DNA of 64,000 nucleotides from Paenibacillus sp. FSL R5-0766. Lineage in GTDB: Bacteria; Bacillota; Bacilli; Paenibacillales; Paenibacillaceae. Under the pieces are notes generated by a model. It saw only the letters and a list, made by a program, of their open reading frames with translations, searched no databases and had not been told where the DNA came from. This document shows, piece after piece, positions 8,130 through 22,489 of the stretch (positions are counted from its first letter, which is position 1; every line of letters begins with the position of its first letter). Where the stretch lies: the NCBI RefSeq assembly GCF_037971845.1, contig NZ_CP150227.1, positions 682,001 to 746,000 of the forward strand, written 5' to 3'. The position numbers were made by a program, and so were the translations under genes.

Positions 8130-10064
8130 TTATAACATAGCGTTCTGAACGATTTTTTTGTAATACCCAAGTGTGAAGAAAGCGAACAGGAAGTAGATGG
8201 AGGCATAAGCTCCCATCGAAATCATTGCAGGGATGGTATCGTCCGAAAGAGTTATGAAGTAACTTGCCTTGACTGCATAGACCGAATGCAATATTCCAAT
8301 GAACAGCGGCAGTAGAAACACCAGCATCTGCTTTCTCAAGATGCCTTTCATGATCATCTTTTCATCAAACCCAAGCTGACGCAAAGTTCTAAAGCTCTGT
8401 TTTTCCTGCTCGGCTTCGCTCATCTGTTTAAAGTAGAGAATGCTGCCGGTTGAAGCAAGAAAAGCAAGTCCTAGAAAGGCAGCTATAAAAATTAATAAAC
8501 CGGATTGCTGGAGCAAACTTGTGTATCGGGAATAAAAGTCTGCCGAATAATAATCGTCCGTATTATATTTCTGATAGAGAGAGGAGGCCAGCGCAAGTTC
8601 CTTATTGTCCGGGACTAGAAATGTATCTATTTCAACCCGTTCGAAACCGTCCATATTGGACATTCTTCTCTCAATCTCTTCCAAGGTGGCTTCAGATACT
8701 AACATTTGTCTACCACCTGATATTCCGGCGTTCACGATATTCTCCAAAAATATTTCATTCAGGGTATAGCTCTTGGTCTGTGTTTCTGAGCGCAGTTCAA
8801 TCATAGTTGGATAACGTTTGGTGAGATCAATGTCATCATATGCGCTTAGAGCAGAAGCGCTATATTCTATTGCCTCGTCAAAGTCAGGTACAGGGACATC
8901 TCTGCCGGATTTTTGCAACTGTTCAGCCGGAAGCCATAATAACATGCCTTCTCTAAACCCGGATTCAATCAACGGATCCAGAACAACACCGTTAGTCCGG
9001 AACGTATTGATGGTATAGTGGTTGTAATGAATCCCTTTGCTCTCCAGCTCGGCTGTAAAAGCATCTGCATCCCGCTGGTTATTCTCAATTGCGAAATCAT
9101 ATGGATAATCTTTGCGGGTGACTTGCTCTACGGAGTAGTAGATAGAATATGCCATGGTAACCAGTGTAAGGGTTAAAGCCGACAGCACAGTAATTAATGT
9201 AAGCGAGTTGGCATTGGCTTTCATACGGTGCATCAACGGAGCAAGCGACAGACTATTGTACAAGCTCAGATGTCCATTTTTACGTTTGCGGAACCAGTAG
9301 AGACACCATCTGATTGTCACCCTAAATAAGATATAGGTTCCTATTATTGTAGATGCCATTACCAGCAGCGCATTAAACACTAATTGTTCATCTACCATAT
9401 GGCCCGATAACTGATACCCGTAGCCAATCAATATAACACCAAGTACAGCGATTATAGCCGTAAAAATAGAGGGCCGCTTGCTGATAAGGTCAGGCTGCTT
9501 ATCTGCCTGGAATAAGCCCAACAGGGTTCTACGAGTGATCATTACTATCATCTGAATAGAAGTAATAACAATGACGAGAATAAACACTACGGCCGTTTCT
9601 AACGCTGCCAGTACAGAAAAGTCTATCGAAGGCAGACCGTTCAAGTTGAGCAGATTCATTAAAATCAGGACAAACATACGGGATACGATTGCTCCGCAGA
9701 TGATCCCTGTTATCAAAGCGCCTAAACCTAGCAAGATATTCTCAAGGAGTAAATAACGGATAATCCAACCTTTGGAAAGCCCTATGAGCTGATATAATCC
9801 AATTTCTCGGCTGCGTCTTCGTAAGAATATGCTGTTAGATGAAACAGTGAAGATCCCTATGATTACCATAAGCAGGACTGCTGCAGACTGGAAGGCTGTA
9901 GTAAAGTTCACACTTGAATCCAGCATATTCTGTACCTGCTGATCATACTTGAGAGATGCAAAGATGAAGAACAGGCTCATGCTGAAAATTAGTGCGAAGA
10001 AATACAGATAGTAATGCTTCACATTTTGCCGCATACTGCGGATTGCCAGATCAAATACCGTCAA
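8130..10064 (-). CDS. yxdM: BceB/YxdM-type ABC transporter permease (FtsX family)
   Basis: 644 residues with the ten-helix layout of bacitracin/peptide-sensing permeases. The N-terminal helix ([18 protein letters not shown]) is followed by an FtsX-like block with [26 protein letters not shown] large outer domain lies between about residues 315 and 530, before the last three helices. These proteins move or strip peptide antibiotics off the envelope and signal to the partner kinase. It overlaps the ATPase gene by 14 bp, so coupling is likely. In B. subtilis the YxdM module responds to LL-37; the ligand here is inferred only. Confidence 0.9.
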   Translation of the reverse strand: MTVFDLAIRSMRQNVKHYYLYFFALIFSMSLFFIFASLKYDQQVQNMLDSSVNFTTAFQSAAVLLMVIIGIFTVSSNSIFLRRRSREIGLYQLIGLSKGWIIRYLLLENILLGLGALITGIICGAIVSRMFVLILMNLLNLNGLPSIDFSVLAALETAVVFILVIVITSIQMIVMITRRTLLGLFQADKQPDLISKRPSIFTAIIAVLGVILIGYGYQLSGHMVDEQLVFNALLVMASTIIGTYILFRVTIRWCLYWFRKRKNGHLSLYNSLSLAPLMHRMKANANSLTLITVLSALTLTLVTMAYSIYYSVEQVTRKDYPYDFAIENNQRDADAFTAELESKGIHYNHYTINTFRTNGVVLDPLIESGFREGMLLWLPAEQLQKSGRDVPVPDFDEAIEYSASALSAYDDIDLTKRYPTMIELRSETQTKSYTLNEIFLENIVNAGISGGRQMLVSEATLEEIERRMSNMDGFERVEIDTFLVPDNKELALASSLYQKYNTDDYYSADFYSRYTSLLQQSGLLIFIAAFLGLAFLASTGSILYFKQMSEAEQEKQSFRTLRQLGFDEKMIMKGILRKQMLVFLLPLFIGILHSVYAVKASYFITLSDDTIPAMISMGAYASIYFLFAFFTLGYYKKIVQNAML

Positions 10065-10833
10065 TATTATCGCCCCCTAGTACAGCCTGCACATCAATGA
10101 TTTCCTTAAAAAACGACTGTCTGGATTTCTCCCCCCGGTAGAGTTCGGAATAAATCTTCCCGTCTTTTAAAAAGATCACGCGGTTACAATAGCTGGATGC
10201 GACTGGATCGTGTGTGACCATGATGATAGTGACCTCTCTAGTCCGATTCACCTCATCCATTACGGACAACAGTGATGACGCTGACTTGGAATCTAGGGCC
10301 CCCGTCGGTTCGTCGGCAAAGATGATAGAAGGCTGATGGATTAAAGCCCGACCAGCTGCAGTGCGCTGTTTTTGCCCTCCTGATATTTCGAAGGGGTATT
10401 TCTCCGACAATTCCCGAATGCCCAGCACATCTGCAATTGCTGCAAATTCTATCTCCGCCTGCTTCTTACTTAGCTTGCTAAGTGATACCGGCAGAAGGAT
10501 ATTTTCCTTTACCGTCAACGTATCAAGAAGATTGTAATCCTGGAAGATAAATCCAAGCTTGTTGCGGCGGAACGCGGAAAGGGCGGAGTTAGTCATGGCG
10601 GAAATATCTTCATTATCAATTAATATTGTACCGTCAGTTGTTCGGTCAATTGTCGCAAGTACGTTTAGCAGGGTGGTTTTACCGGAACCAGAGGGACCCA
10701 TGATACCGACGAACTCTCTACGCAGAACGCGTAAATTAATGCCTTTCAAAACATGTTGGGTGCTGCCTCTCGAGCCATACGCTTTTTGAACATTGCGGGC
10801 ATGTAATACTGTTTGTTCATTTATTTCATTCAT
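10051..10833 (-). CDS. yxdL: BceA/YxdL-type ABC transporter ATP-binding protein
   Basis: 260 residues with Walker [11 protein letters not shown]-loop [12 protein letters not shown], signature ISGGQKQR, Walker [15 protein letters not shown] and switch His in VTHDP. This is the MacB/LolD-like ATPase class used by Bce-type transporters. After the signature the sequence reads TAAGRA where most relatives have VAIARA, a small deviation. It is the first gene of the transporter operon, behind SD GGGAGG and the direct-repeat operator at 10901-10930. Confidence 0.92.
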   Translation of the reverse strand: MNEINEQTVLHARNVQKAYGSRGSTQHVLKGINLRVLRREFVGIMGPSGSGKTTLLNVLATIDRTTDGTILIDNEDISAMTNSALSAFRRNKLGFIFQDYNLLDTLTVKENILLPVSLSKLSKKQAEIEFAAIADVLGIRELSEKYPFEISGGQKQRTAAGRALIHQPSIIFADEPTGALDSKSASSLLSVMDEVNRTREVTIIMVTHDPVASSYCNRVIFLKDGKIYSELYRGEKSRQSFFKEIIDVQAVLGGDNIDGI

Positions 10834-10865
10834 GATGAACCTCCCATATGTGGTTATAGATCAAG

Positions 10866-10930
10866 TTTATATGCAAATATCTCTGGTGTCGCACGCTTTG
10901 GGTGACGAGTTGAAACGGAAGGTGACGAAT
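10866..10930 (-). promoter_or_regulatory. Candidate operator and promoter for the YxdLM-YxeA operon
   Basis: On the plus strand GGTGACGAGT (10901-10910) and GGTGACGAAT (10921-10930) are direct repeats exactly 20 bp apart, about two helical turns. Read on the minus strand they lie just upstream of a weak -35 (TGCGAC, 10893-10888), a 16-bp spacer and a -10 TATAAA (10871-10866). Tandem direct repeats before a poor -35 are typical of activation by OmpR-family regulators. The YxdJ-like regulator encoded next door is the obvious candidate. Confidence 0.6.
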
Positions 10931-10943
10931 TTGTCAGGTTAAC

Positions 10944-10973
10944 AAAAAAACAACCAAGTTAACCTTGGTTGTT
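10944..10973 (-). terminator. Rho-independent terminator between the kinase and transporter genes
   Basis: ACAACCAAG (10950-10958) pairs with CTTGGTTGT (10964-10972); on the minus strand a run of T residues follows. It overlaps the kinase stop codon, so regulator-kinase and transporter mRNAs are probably separate. Confidence 0.8.
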
Positions 10974-12016
10974 CATAACGGGATATTTTCCGCATGCCCT
11001 CTTCTAACGATCTCGAATGCATTTAAATCAATAAAAGTCATTCGCATTGTTGTACCTTGCGACTGACTGGACTGGACTTGAAGTGTAATTCCTATCTTGG
11101 CTGCAACAGTTTGGGCAAGATAGAGGCCGAGCCCAGTAGCGGCATTATGAATCCTTCCATTCCCACCGGTAAAACCTTTATCAAATATACGCGGCAAGTC
11201 ATGAGGCTGAATACCCGGACCTTCGTCAATTATGTCCAGATAGACATTCTCTTGTTCCGTAACAACTGTTCTGAACGTGAGTGACGTTTCGGAAGGACTA
11301 TATTTGATGGCATTGGTCAGGATCTGTCTGATAATGAATCGACACCATTTACGGTCTGTAACAACAGCGGCATCATTGCCTTCAATATTGACTGCCAGAT
11401 TCTTCTCCATACACCAAGGAGCCAGTTCCTGTACTTCTTCTACCGCGAGACGTTGTACAGACAGCCTTTCAAGGACATAGTCCGATTCCAGGGCAGGAAG
11501 GCGTGTCATGTACAGCTGCTGTTCAACAAGCAGATGAATCCGCAGCCACTCTGTTTCAATTTTACTTATATCCGGGTTACTTTGCGCGTCCATAATCAGT
11601 TTCATAGCAGTAAGAGGAGTCTTGATTTCATGAATCCAGGAGGCAGTAAAATCATTCTCAATCAGCTGGGCTTCTTTCATTTGAGAAAGCATTTGTTTGA
11701 AATGGGCTGAGGCCTCTCTTAATACGTTGTTCGTTATCTTATCTAATTCATTGTCAGGGTGAGGGAGACTCTCAAACCAGTTAGTTTGCATGTCTTTCTT
11801 TAGTTTAGCAACTGCTTCCAGATACCTGGTTTCTTTCCTGTACCGCCAAATGAAAAATACAACAAACAAAATAATATAAAGCCCATTTAAATATATGAAA
11901 GAGGTGGGTGTAACGCTTACTCCCTGATCGAAAATTATAAGCAGGTCAGTCACACCCAGCAAGGTGATAAACAGCAGAATCCAGCTTTTTTTTGAACTAA
12001 CGTAACGTATTAACAT
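10973..12016 (-). CDS. yxdK: Intramembrane-sensing histidine kinase, BceS/YxdK type
   Basis: 347 residues. Two membrane helices near residues 12-30 and 41-58 have almost no outer loop, the mark of intramembrane-sensing kinases that read the state of a Bce-type transporter. The H-box is FTASWIHEIKTPLTAMKLIM. The catalytic domain has ILTNAIKYS, DEGPGI, IFDKGFTGG and ATGLGLYLA. It follows the regulator gene by 15 bp and ends in a terminator. It is expected to act with the YxdM-like permease as co-sensor, which is known for the family. Confidence 0.92.
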   Translation of the reverse strand: MLIRYVSSKKSWILLFITLLGVTDLLIIFDQGVSVTPTSFIYLNGLYIILFVVFFIWRYRKETRYLEAVAKLKKDMQTNWFESLPHPDNELDKITNNVLREASAHFKQMLSQMKEAQLIENDFTASWIHEIKTPLTAMKLIMDAQSNPDISKIETEWLRIHLLVEQQLYMTRLPALESDYVLERLSVQRLAVEEVQELAPWCMEKNLAVNIEGNDAAVVTDRKWCRFIIRQILTNAIKYSPSETSLTFRTVVTEQENVYLDIIDEGPGIQPHDLPRIFDKGFTGGNGRIHNAATGLGLYLAQTVAAKIGITLQVQSSQSQGTTMRMTFIDLNAFEIVRRGHAENIPL

Positions 12017-12031
12017 ATCATGTATTTCCTC

Positions 12032-12715
12032 CTATAAAGTCACTGCCATATAACCCATCCCTTTCTTTGTCACAATAGCGTCTGAAAGTCCAAGCGGGTC
12101 TAGCTTCTGTCGCAAACGGGTGATATTGGTTGTAAGTGTATTATCATTTACAAACTGTTCATCTTCCCATAGCTTACGAATCAGATCATGACGTGAAATG
12201 ACGGAATTGTTGGACTTCACCAGCGAAATCAGCAAGAATAATTCGTTTTTGGTCAAATCTACTTCCTCGGCTGATTTTCGGATAACCCCTCGCTTTAAAT
12301 CAATTAAGGCACCGTTCCATTCAAGTGTATCTGTCTGTGTTTCCCCATAAGCGTACGTCCGACGAAGAACCGCTTGAATTTTGGCATACAGTACATTCGT
12401 ATGAAAGGGTTTTTGGACAAAATCATCCGCACCCATATTAAGCGCCATAACCATATCTAACGGGTGATCGCGGGAGGATAAAAAAATGATGGGTACTTCG
12501 GATACAGATCGAATTTCTCTACACCAATGAAAACCGTCAAATTTAGGCAACGTGATATCCATGATTACAAGATGAGGTTGCTGATCAAGAAACGAACGCA
12601 TAACCTCATTAAAATCATCCGGTTTCGTAACCCGAAACGCCCAAGCTTCCAGCCCTGTTTGTAACGCGTCGAATAATGCCTGATCATCTTCAACTATAAA
12701 TATATTAAATTCCAT
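12032..12715 (-). CDS. yxdJ: OmpR-family response regulator, BceR/YxdJ type
   Basis: 227 residues. The receiver has E9/D10/D11, phospho-acceptor D53 (VIMDITLPKFDG) and the switch lysine in FVQKPF. The DNA-binding half has LTKNELFLLISLVKSN, NTLTTNITRLRQKLD and KKGMGYMAVTL. It starts the regulator-kinase operon and likely binds the GGTGACGA repeats before the transporter genes. A GGGAG lies rather far (about 14 bp) from the ATG. Confidence 0.92.
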   Translation of the reverse strand: MEFNIFIVEDDQALFDALQTGLEAWAFRVTKPDDFNEVMRSFLDQQPHLVIMDITLPKFDGFHWCREIRSVSEVPIIFLSSRDHPLDMVMALNMGADDFVQKPFHTNVLYAKIQAVLRRTYAYGETQTDTLEWNGALIDLKRGVIRKSAEEVDLTKNELFLLISLVKSNNSVISRHDLIRKLWEDEQFVNDNTLTTNITRLRQKLDPLGLSDAIVTKKGMGYMAVTL

Positions 12716-12806
12716 AGAGTAAACTTTCTCTCCCTTTTGTAATGTATATAGTTCATACTACTATATTATAAGAATAGAGTGGAGTAAGCGGGGGATTGTT
12801 GGTGCC

Positions 12807-13022
12807 TTGTATTCCTCTAAGGAATCATTAGCAGCTCTAGCCATAGAGTTAGGTCTTGATGGAGTTGGAATTAGCGCAGAAAAGAATAAAGTGAATGTCT
12901 ACATCACAGAGGCTATAGTGTTCTTTTTCCTAGCACTGATCAGTATCTATTTATCTTGGAATAGCTCAGACTTTGCGAATATTACCTATATGATTGTTTC
13001 GTTTTATGGTTTCTTACTTTAA
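12807..13022 (+). CDS. Small hypothetical membrane protein or remnant
   Basis: A 71-residue frame starting at TTG, with a polar first half (SLAALAIELGLDGVGISAEK) and one clear hydrophobic stretch (AIVFFFLALISIYLSW). I see no convincing SD, and I recognise no family. It lies between the divergent YxdJ-like gene and the TraB-family gene. It may be the end of a decayed gene. Confidence 0.28.
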   Translation: MYSSKESLAALAIELGLDGVGISAEKNKVNVYITEAIVFFFLALISIYLSWNSSDFANITYMIVSFYGFLL

Positions 13023-13155
13023 TGAGAGTAATGAAGGGAGTGCTACTCCAGTTTTGTAGTGGCACCATTTCCCATCTTTAACCGTAGTATCTAAGTATGT
13101 CCATTCTATTAAAAATTGGATTGGCAACTATATTCAATAAAGGAGATTACATAAC

Positions 13156-14376
13156 ATGAAGAATTGGAAACGCATGCTCTTGTCTCTTACAATCTCGGTA
13201 GGATTGCTCGCGTCTGCAGTACCAGCCATGGCTGCTCCACAAGGAACTTCCGTCAAGGTTAATGACCAAGCTGTGAAATATGCTACAGGAGCACCAATCC
13301 TTGAGAAAGGTACAACATTAGTTCCACTGCGGACTACGCTGGATGCTATGGACGTGAAGCTAACAACTGCGACAGATGATACGATCACGGCTGTAGTAGA
13401 TGGCAAAACGATTACACTCAAAAGCAAGCTTACACGTATCAACGGTGTAACGTATGCGCCAATCCGCATCGTTGGTGATGCAGCAGGTTACGAAGTTCGC
13501 TGGGATGCTGCAACGCGCACGGTGCTGTTGGTATCCAAAGGTGGAACAACCGAAACTGCTCAAACCGGTGGACGTGGATTCATGTGGGAAGTTGAAAGCA
13601 ATGGCAACACGGTCTATCTGGTAGGGTCCATGCATATTGCTGATGAGAGCTTCTATCCATTGCGTCCGGAGTTTGAAGAAGCCTTTGCGGAAGCTGACTA
13701 TCTCGGGGTAGAGATTGATATTAGCAAAGCCGCTGATGAAGAGCAGCAAAAGCTGGTTCTAAGTCTGGGTTCGTATCAAGATGGAACAACACTGAAAGAC
13801 CACATTTCCAGTGAAACGTATACTAAGCTGGGTGATGTATTGAAGAAAAATGGTCTGGAGTCTAACGCCTTGGATGCATTTAAGCCTTGGGTAGTAGAGA
13901 GCACACTTGCAAGTTTGAAGTCCACAACGGCAGGATACGAAGCGTCAGCAGGAGTGGATCTGTATTTCATCCAGAAAGCGATCGAGCGCAAACTTCCAGT
14001 TATTGAGTTAGAGAGTTATCAATCTCAACTTGGCATGTTTAACGACTTTTCCAAAGAAACACAAGAGGAAACACTGAAAGCGACAATTGAAAACTTCGAC
14101 GTGTTGGATAACAGTGTGAATGAAATGGCTGAAATGTGGAAAACGGGTAATGACGAGCAACTGCTTGAACTGACAAACAGCTTCTCCACTAACGAGGAAT
14201 ATAACAAAGCAATGCTGGTTGATCGTAACATTGGTATGGCGGACAAAATCGATGGTTACTTGAAAAACGGCAAAGGTGAGGAATATTTCATTGTTGTTGG
14301 CGCGGCACACTACTTGGGTGATCACGGCATCGTGAAACTGCTTGAGGATAAAGGATATAAAGTAGAACGTAAATAA
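13156..14376 (+). CDS. Secreted TraB/GumN-family protein with copper-amine-oxidase-type N-terminal domain
   Basis: 406 residues with a signal peptide (KRMLLSLTISVGLLASAVPAMA, cut after AMA). Residues about 28-130 are a Cu_amine_oxidN1-type domain, common in Paenibacillus wall or secreted proteins: VKVNDQAVKYATGAPILEKGT, VPLRTTLDAMD, YAPIRIVGDAAGYEVRWD. From about 140 a TraB/GumN domain follows, with VYLVGSMHIADESF near its start and FIVVGAAHYLGDHGI near its end. The two histidine motifs fit the proposed metallohydrolase site. SD AAGGAG precedes the ATG. The biological role is unknown. Confidence 0.85.
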   Translation: MKNWKRMLLSLTISVGLLASAVPAMAAPQGTSVKVNDQAVKYATGAPILEKGTTLVPLRTTLDAMDVKLTTATDDTITAVVDGKTITLKSKLTRINGVTYAPIRIVGDAAGYEVRWDAATRTVLLVSKGGTTETAQTGGRGFMWEVESNGNTVYLVGSMHIADESFYPLRPEFEEAFAEADYLGVEIDISKAADEEQQKLVLSLGSYQDGTTLKDHISSETYTKLGDVLKKNGLESNALDAFKPWVVESTLASLKSTTAGYEASAGVDLYFIQKAIERKLPVIELESYQSQLGMFNDFSKETQEETLKATIENFDVLDNSVNEMAEMWKTGNDEQLLELTNSFSTNEEYNKAMLVDRNIGMADKIDGYLKNGKGEEYFIVVGAAHYLGDHGIVKLLEDKGYKVERK

Positions 14377-14390
14377 ATATAGACTACTAT

Positions 14391-14445
14391 AGAAGGTAAC
14401 CCTTTCGTCTCGAATATAAGAGTTGAGAGAGTTACCTTCTTATAT
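14391..14445 (+). terminator. Probable terminator after the TraB-family gene
   Basis: A perfect 10-bp inverted repeat AGAAGGTAAC (14391-14400)/GTTACCTTCT (14431-14440) with a partly paired 30-nt interior, followed by an AT-rich but not pure T tract. Confidence 0.6.
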
Positions 14446-14575
14446 ATAGAAGAAAGACAGATTAAATAAAGAAGATCAAGCTGCAGGATAATACAATTGA
14501 ACCTAAGAGTTCGTTGTAGATTGAAGGTCCTTAATATGGTTAGATCGTGGATTTGATATGTTTTGAAATTAACTC

Positions 14576-14605
14576 TTTACAAGTGTATGATCTACATGGT
14601 ATATT
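14576..14605 (+). promoter_or_regulatory. Possible upstream rRNA promoter P1
   Basis: TTTACA (14576-14581), an 18-bp spacer and TATATT (14600-14605), in the leader about 310 bp before 16S. The match is weaker than at the downstream promoter. Confidence 0.45.
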
Positions 14606-14686
14606 CTATTTCCGGCCAAAAAAACACGAGATACACGGTGCGGCAAGCGAATAAAATAAGCTTCGAAAGAAACTTAAAAAAAGAGC

Positions 14687-14715
14687 TTGCAAAGTTGGTT
14701 CGGACATGATATTAT
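14687..14715 (+). promoter_or_regulatory. rRNA operon promoter P2
   Basis: TTGCAA (14687-14692), a 17-bp spacer and TATTAT (14710-14715). About 50 bp further on, TGATCTTTGAAAACT resembles the boxA antitermination element of Bacillales rRNA leaders. The same element recurs in the 16S-23S spacer. Confidence 0.75.
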
Positions 14716-14911
14716 ATAAGAGTTGCTGAAGAGAACGACATTCGGTAACGAAACAAGTTTGATCTTTGAAAACTGAACAACGAGTGAGTAAACATTCTGC
14801 TTGCAGAATGAACGCAAAAGTTGAAACAAGCCTTGGCTTGAATCAGCTGGAGCACAAATGAGATTTTTAATCTCGTCAGATTCAAAATGAGCTTATCGCT
14901 CTTTTCAATAC

Positions 14912-19814
<4,903 letters not shown>

Positions 19815-19891
19815 CAATAGCAAGTTCTAAATCGCATGTTTCGTTTCGAATCTAGTTTTCAGAGAACAACACTCTGAATGTAAGCTACGCG

Positions 19892-20008
19892 TTTGGTGGC
19901 GATGGCGGAGGGGTTCCACACGTACCCATCCCGAACACGACCGTTAAGCCCTCTAGCGCCGATGGTACTTGGACCGCAGGGTCCTGGGAGAGTAGGACGC
20001 CGCCAAGC
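19892..20008 (+). rRNA. 5S ribosomal RNA
   Basis: 117 nt. TTTGGTGGCGATGGCGGAGG at the 5' end pairs with ACGCCGCCAAGC at the 3' end. The internal CCCATCCCGAACACG is typical of 5S. It lies about 78 nt after 23S. Confidence 0.97.
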
Positions 20009-20015
20009 AATAGGA

Positions 20016-20050
20016 AGACACACTTGATAATATCGAGTGTGTCTTTTTAT
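20016..20050 (+). terminator. Terminator of the rRNA operon
   Basis: AGACACACT pairs with AGTGTGTCT across a loop that itself pairs (GAT/ATC), followed by TTTTATTTT. Confidence 0.92.
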
Positions 20051-20167
20051 TTTACTATTTTATACATTGCATATAAAGAATTGAGTGAAAGCCGATAGGT
20101 CTCCCCTGCGCTGTATGACATTCCGTAAGTAAACAAATACAGTGTGATTCCTACGACTTAGTATATT

Positions 20168-20590
20168 TTAATAGTGAATTTGGTAATCTCCTCCCCCACC
20201 ATTAGGTGAGTATCCTACGATTTTATGGTAACCATACAGATTCCCTAAAGTGATGGTTTTTGTTCTCAAGTCTGATGCGATTACTCGTCCACTTCCCTTC
20301 AAATTTCCACTCATATCAACAACATTAAATACATATTCCCCAGTTGAACGAGGAAGAAAAGAAAACGTGACATTTCCACTCAAATATATATCCGTTGAGT
20401 AACCTCCATCAAAATACTCTACTAAAAGGTTTTGGGCAAAGATAGTAGCTTCTTGTTCCTGTTTTATCTGAGTATCTTGTGAAGGAGTTATAGGCATTGA
20501 CGTTTCATCAGCAAATACTGCTGGAACAGATGCTAGGAGCAAAGCCATGGAAGAGAGAGCTGAAATTGCAGTTTTTTGATATTTCTTCAC
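20168..20590 (-). CDS. Small secreted protein of unknown family
   Basis: 140 residues. GTG 20590 is chosen because AAGGAG lies 10 bp upstream; the longer open frame has no SD. A signal peptide (KKYQKTAISALSSMALLLASVPAVFA) is followed by a short polar linker. A beta-rich domain then carries YLSGNVTFSFLPRSTGEYVFNVVDMSGN and a glycine-rich end. The pattern (GEYVFNVVDMSGN) suggests a small Ig- or jellyroll-like outer domain, but I recognise no family. It is convergent with the rRNA operon. Confidence 0.7.
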   Translation of the reverse strand: MKKYQKTAISALSSMALLLASVPAVFADETSMPITPSQDTQIKQEQEATIFAQNLLVEYFDGGYSTDIYLSGNVTFSFLPRSTGEYVFNVVDMSGNLKGSGRVIASDLRTKTITLGNLYGYHKIVGYSPNGGGGDYQIHY

Positions 20591-20894
20591 AATCGAACAT
20601 CTCCTTTTCATATATATAAGTCGGGATTGATCATACTCGCAGTAGCTTTCCTCACAGTCATTTCCTAGGATAAAAGTGAGGGGAGGTCTGGCGCCGTATA
20701 TAGTTTGACAAGACAACCATACTCCAATTAACAAATATATACAATTATATAAAGAGATTTTTATATCCTATTTTTGTTAAATATATACTTTATTCATATA
20801 TCATTCACATTTTCTATAGCTATAGTTTTCAAGCAACCGTTAATAGCACAACGGACGATACGATATTTGGTTTTCATTACATTTGCTTCAAGCA
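20591..20894. other. Gene-free stretch between the secreted protein and the MATE gene
   Basis: AT-rich upstream region of the secreted-protein gene, with its SD next to the start. I see no clear promoter match and no gene. Confidence 0.5.
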
Positions 20895-20936
20895 AAACAA
20901 AGCCCTACCCGATCTATGTAGACCGAGCAGGGCTAT
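20895..20936 (-). terminator. Terminator of the MATE gene
   Basis: On the minus strand AGCCCTGCTCGGTCT and AGATCGGGTAGGGCT form a long stem, followed by TTGTTTTG. Confidence 0.8.
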
Positions 20937-20971
20937 ATCTTTTCTCTATACGTTCATTTAATCCGTTATGG

Positions 20972-22327
20972 CTACTCAGGGCGCAACGCGTTTATTCGAT
21001 CCGTAAGGGATCGTTTTCTATAGTATACGGCTATGGTTGCGAGAACCAGCATTTCGGACAGCGGTACGGCAAGCCACACACCCGTGACACCAAAGAATGA
21101 AGGCAGGACTGCAATCAACGCAATCATGATAATCATTTCACGCGCAGCTGTAATCCAGATGGCCATTTTGGCATTACCCACAGATTGGAAATAGGTGCTC
21201 ATAACAAAGTTAACACCCATAAACACATAGGCAAATGTGAATATACGTAATCCGTAAACGGCATTATCCGTTACGCCGCTACTGAAGTTTCCAAAGATTT
21301 GCACGAAATAAGGTGCACCGATCTGAACAACAACCAGTAACAATAGACCGCATGCCAGAGCTGTTTTAGTGGCTAAACGTATCGTTTGTTGTACCCGTTT
21401 AATCTTATTGGCACCGTGATAATAGCTTATCAGAGGTTGGGCAGCGGATGCCAGACCCAGGAAAGCCAACAATACAACACCATGAATATAGTTCAACACG
21501 GTAAAGGATGCTACACCATCCGTGCCTGCAATGCGGTCCATGGAGATATTGTGAGAGACAGAGAAGACCGACATGCCAAGTTCAGCCAGAAAGCTGGGGA
21601 AACCAATGAGTAGAAGGGAAGCCAGCAGTTTGTTGTTCCATTTGAACCGGGTGAATGTGAGATTATTTGTTTTTTTGAAAAAATGAGTGAACAGGACAAG
21701 TAACGCAAGAGACGCCGATACAATTGTACCGAGGGCCACACCGCGTACACCCCATTCGAGTACATACAATGTTATATAATTGATGATGATATTGGCTACA
21801 GCAAACGTAATCTGAGCGTACATGGATGTGTTGGGATTCCCATCGTTTCGTACAAAGATAGAGAGTGCATTCTCAATGGTGAAAACAAACCCGAACAACA
21901 ACATGATATTCATATAGTCCGAAGCAAACGGGAAGGTCTCGGCGTTTGCACCGAGGGAGTATACCAGCTTGTCTTTGAATGTAAATGCAACATATCCAAT
22001 GGCTACCGTAACTAACATAATGAGCATAATGGATTTGGTGAAAATTTGTTTGGCTGATGGGATATCTTTTCTACCCATAGCGTTGGAGTACAAGGTTGCC
22101 CCGCCCATACCAATCCACAGTGACATGGCAACAAAAAGAGTGTAAACAGGTGAGGCAATGCCGATCCCGGCCATCGCGGTAGAGCCCAGTTTGTGTCCAA
22201 CCATAATGCCGTCGATAATAAAATTAAAAGCAACTACCAGCATCCCCAATACAGAAGGCACGAGGTAACTTATAAAAGCTTTACCTACAGATTGCCCTTC
22301 CAATGGATGCGTCCAATTCGTATTCAT
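20972..22327 (-). CDS. MATE-family efflux transporter
   Basis: 451 residues with about twelve hydrophobic segments in two homologous halves. The N-terminal half has LVPSVLGMLVVAFNFIIDGIMVGHKLG and the NorM-like ASPVYTLFVAMSLWIGMGGATLYSNAMGRKD. The second half has GFPSFLAELGMSVFSV. It should export drugs or metabolites in exchange for Na+ or H+. SD GGAGG precedes the ATG. Two palindromic operators overlap its promoter region (22346-22393), so a TetR-type repressor encoded elsewhere probably controls it. Confidence 0.93.
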   Translation of the reverse strand: MNTNWTHPLEGQSVGKAFISYLVPSVLGMLVVAFNFIIDGIMVGHKLGSTAMAGIGIASPVYTLFVAMSLWIGMGGATLYSNAMGRKDIPSAKQIFTKSIMLIMLVTVAIGYVAFTFKDKLVYSLGANAETFPFASDYMNIMLLFGFVFTIENALSIFVRNDGNPNTSMYAQITFAVANIIINYITLYVLEWGVRGVALGTIVSASLALLVLFTHFFKKTNNLTFTRFKWNNKLLASLLLIGFPSFLAELGMSVFSVSHNISMDRIAGTDGVASFTVLNYIHGVVLLAFLGLASAAQPLISYYHGANKIKRVQQTIRLATKTALACGLLLLVVVQIGAPYFVQIFGNFSSGVTDNAVYGLRIFTFAYVFMGVNFVMSTYFQSVGNAKMAIWITAAREMIIMIALIAVLPSFFGVTGVWLAVPLSEMLVLATIAVYYRKRSLTDRINALRPE

Positions 22328-22345
22328 AATGACCTCCGTTAGTAA

Positions 22346-22393
22346 ACTGAATGTTCATTCTGTATTTAATAATACTGAACGTTCGTTCTGTAT
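22346..22393 (-). promoter_or_regulatory. Paired TetR-type operator upstream of the MATE gene
   Basis: Two 20-bp copies, ACTGAATGTTCATTCTGTAT (22346-22365) and ACTGAACGTTCGTTCTGTAT (22374-22393), start 28 bp apart. Each contains a perfect inverted repeat (GAATG-TT-CATTC; GAACG-TT-CGTTC). The TATTAT between them could be the -10 on the minus strand. No tetR gene is adjacent. Confidence 0.65.
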
Positions 22394-22489
22394 GATAACA
22401 CGCCATGAATTCTCTTGGCAACTTTTGCGTTTAAATATCGTTTATGTGATAGAGTAGGTGGATATTTATAAAGCGGGAGGAATCTCTTG

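Larger units (their letters stand above)
14377..14911 (+). other. Gene-free stretch: terminator plus rRNA leader
   Basis: This stretch holds the TraB terminator, two candidate sigma-A promoters and the 16S leader with its boxA-like sequence. I see no gene or tRNA in it. Confidence 0.7.
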
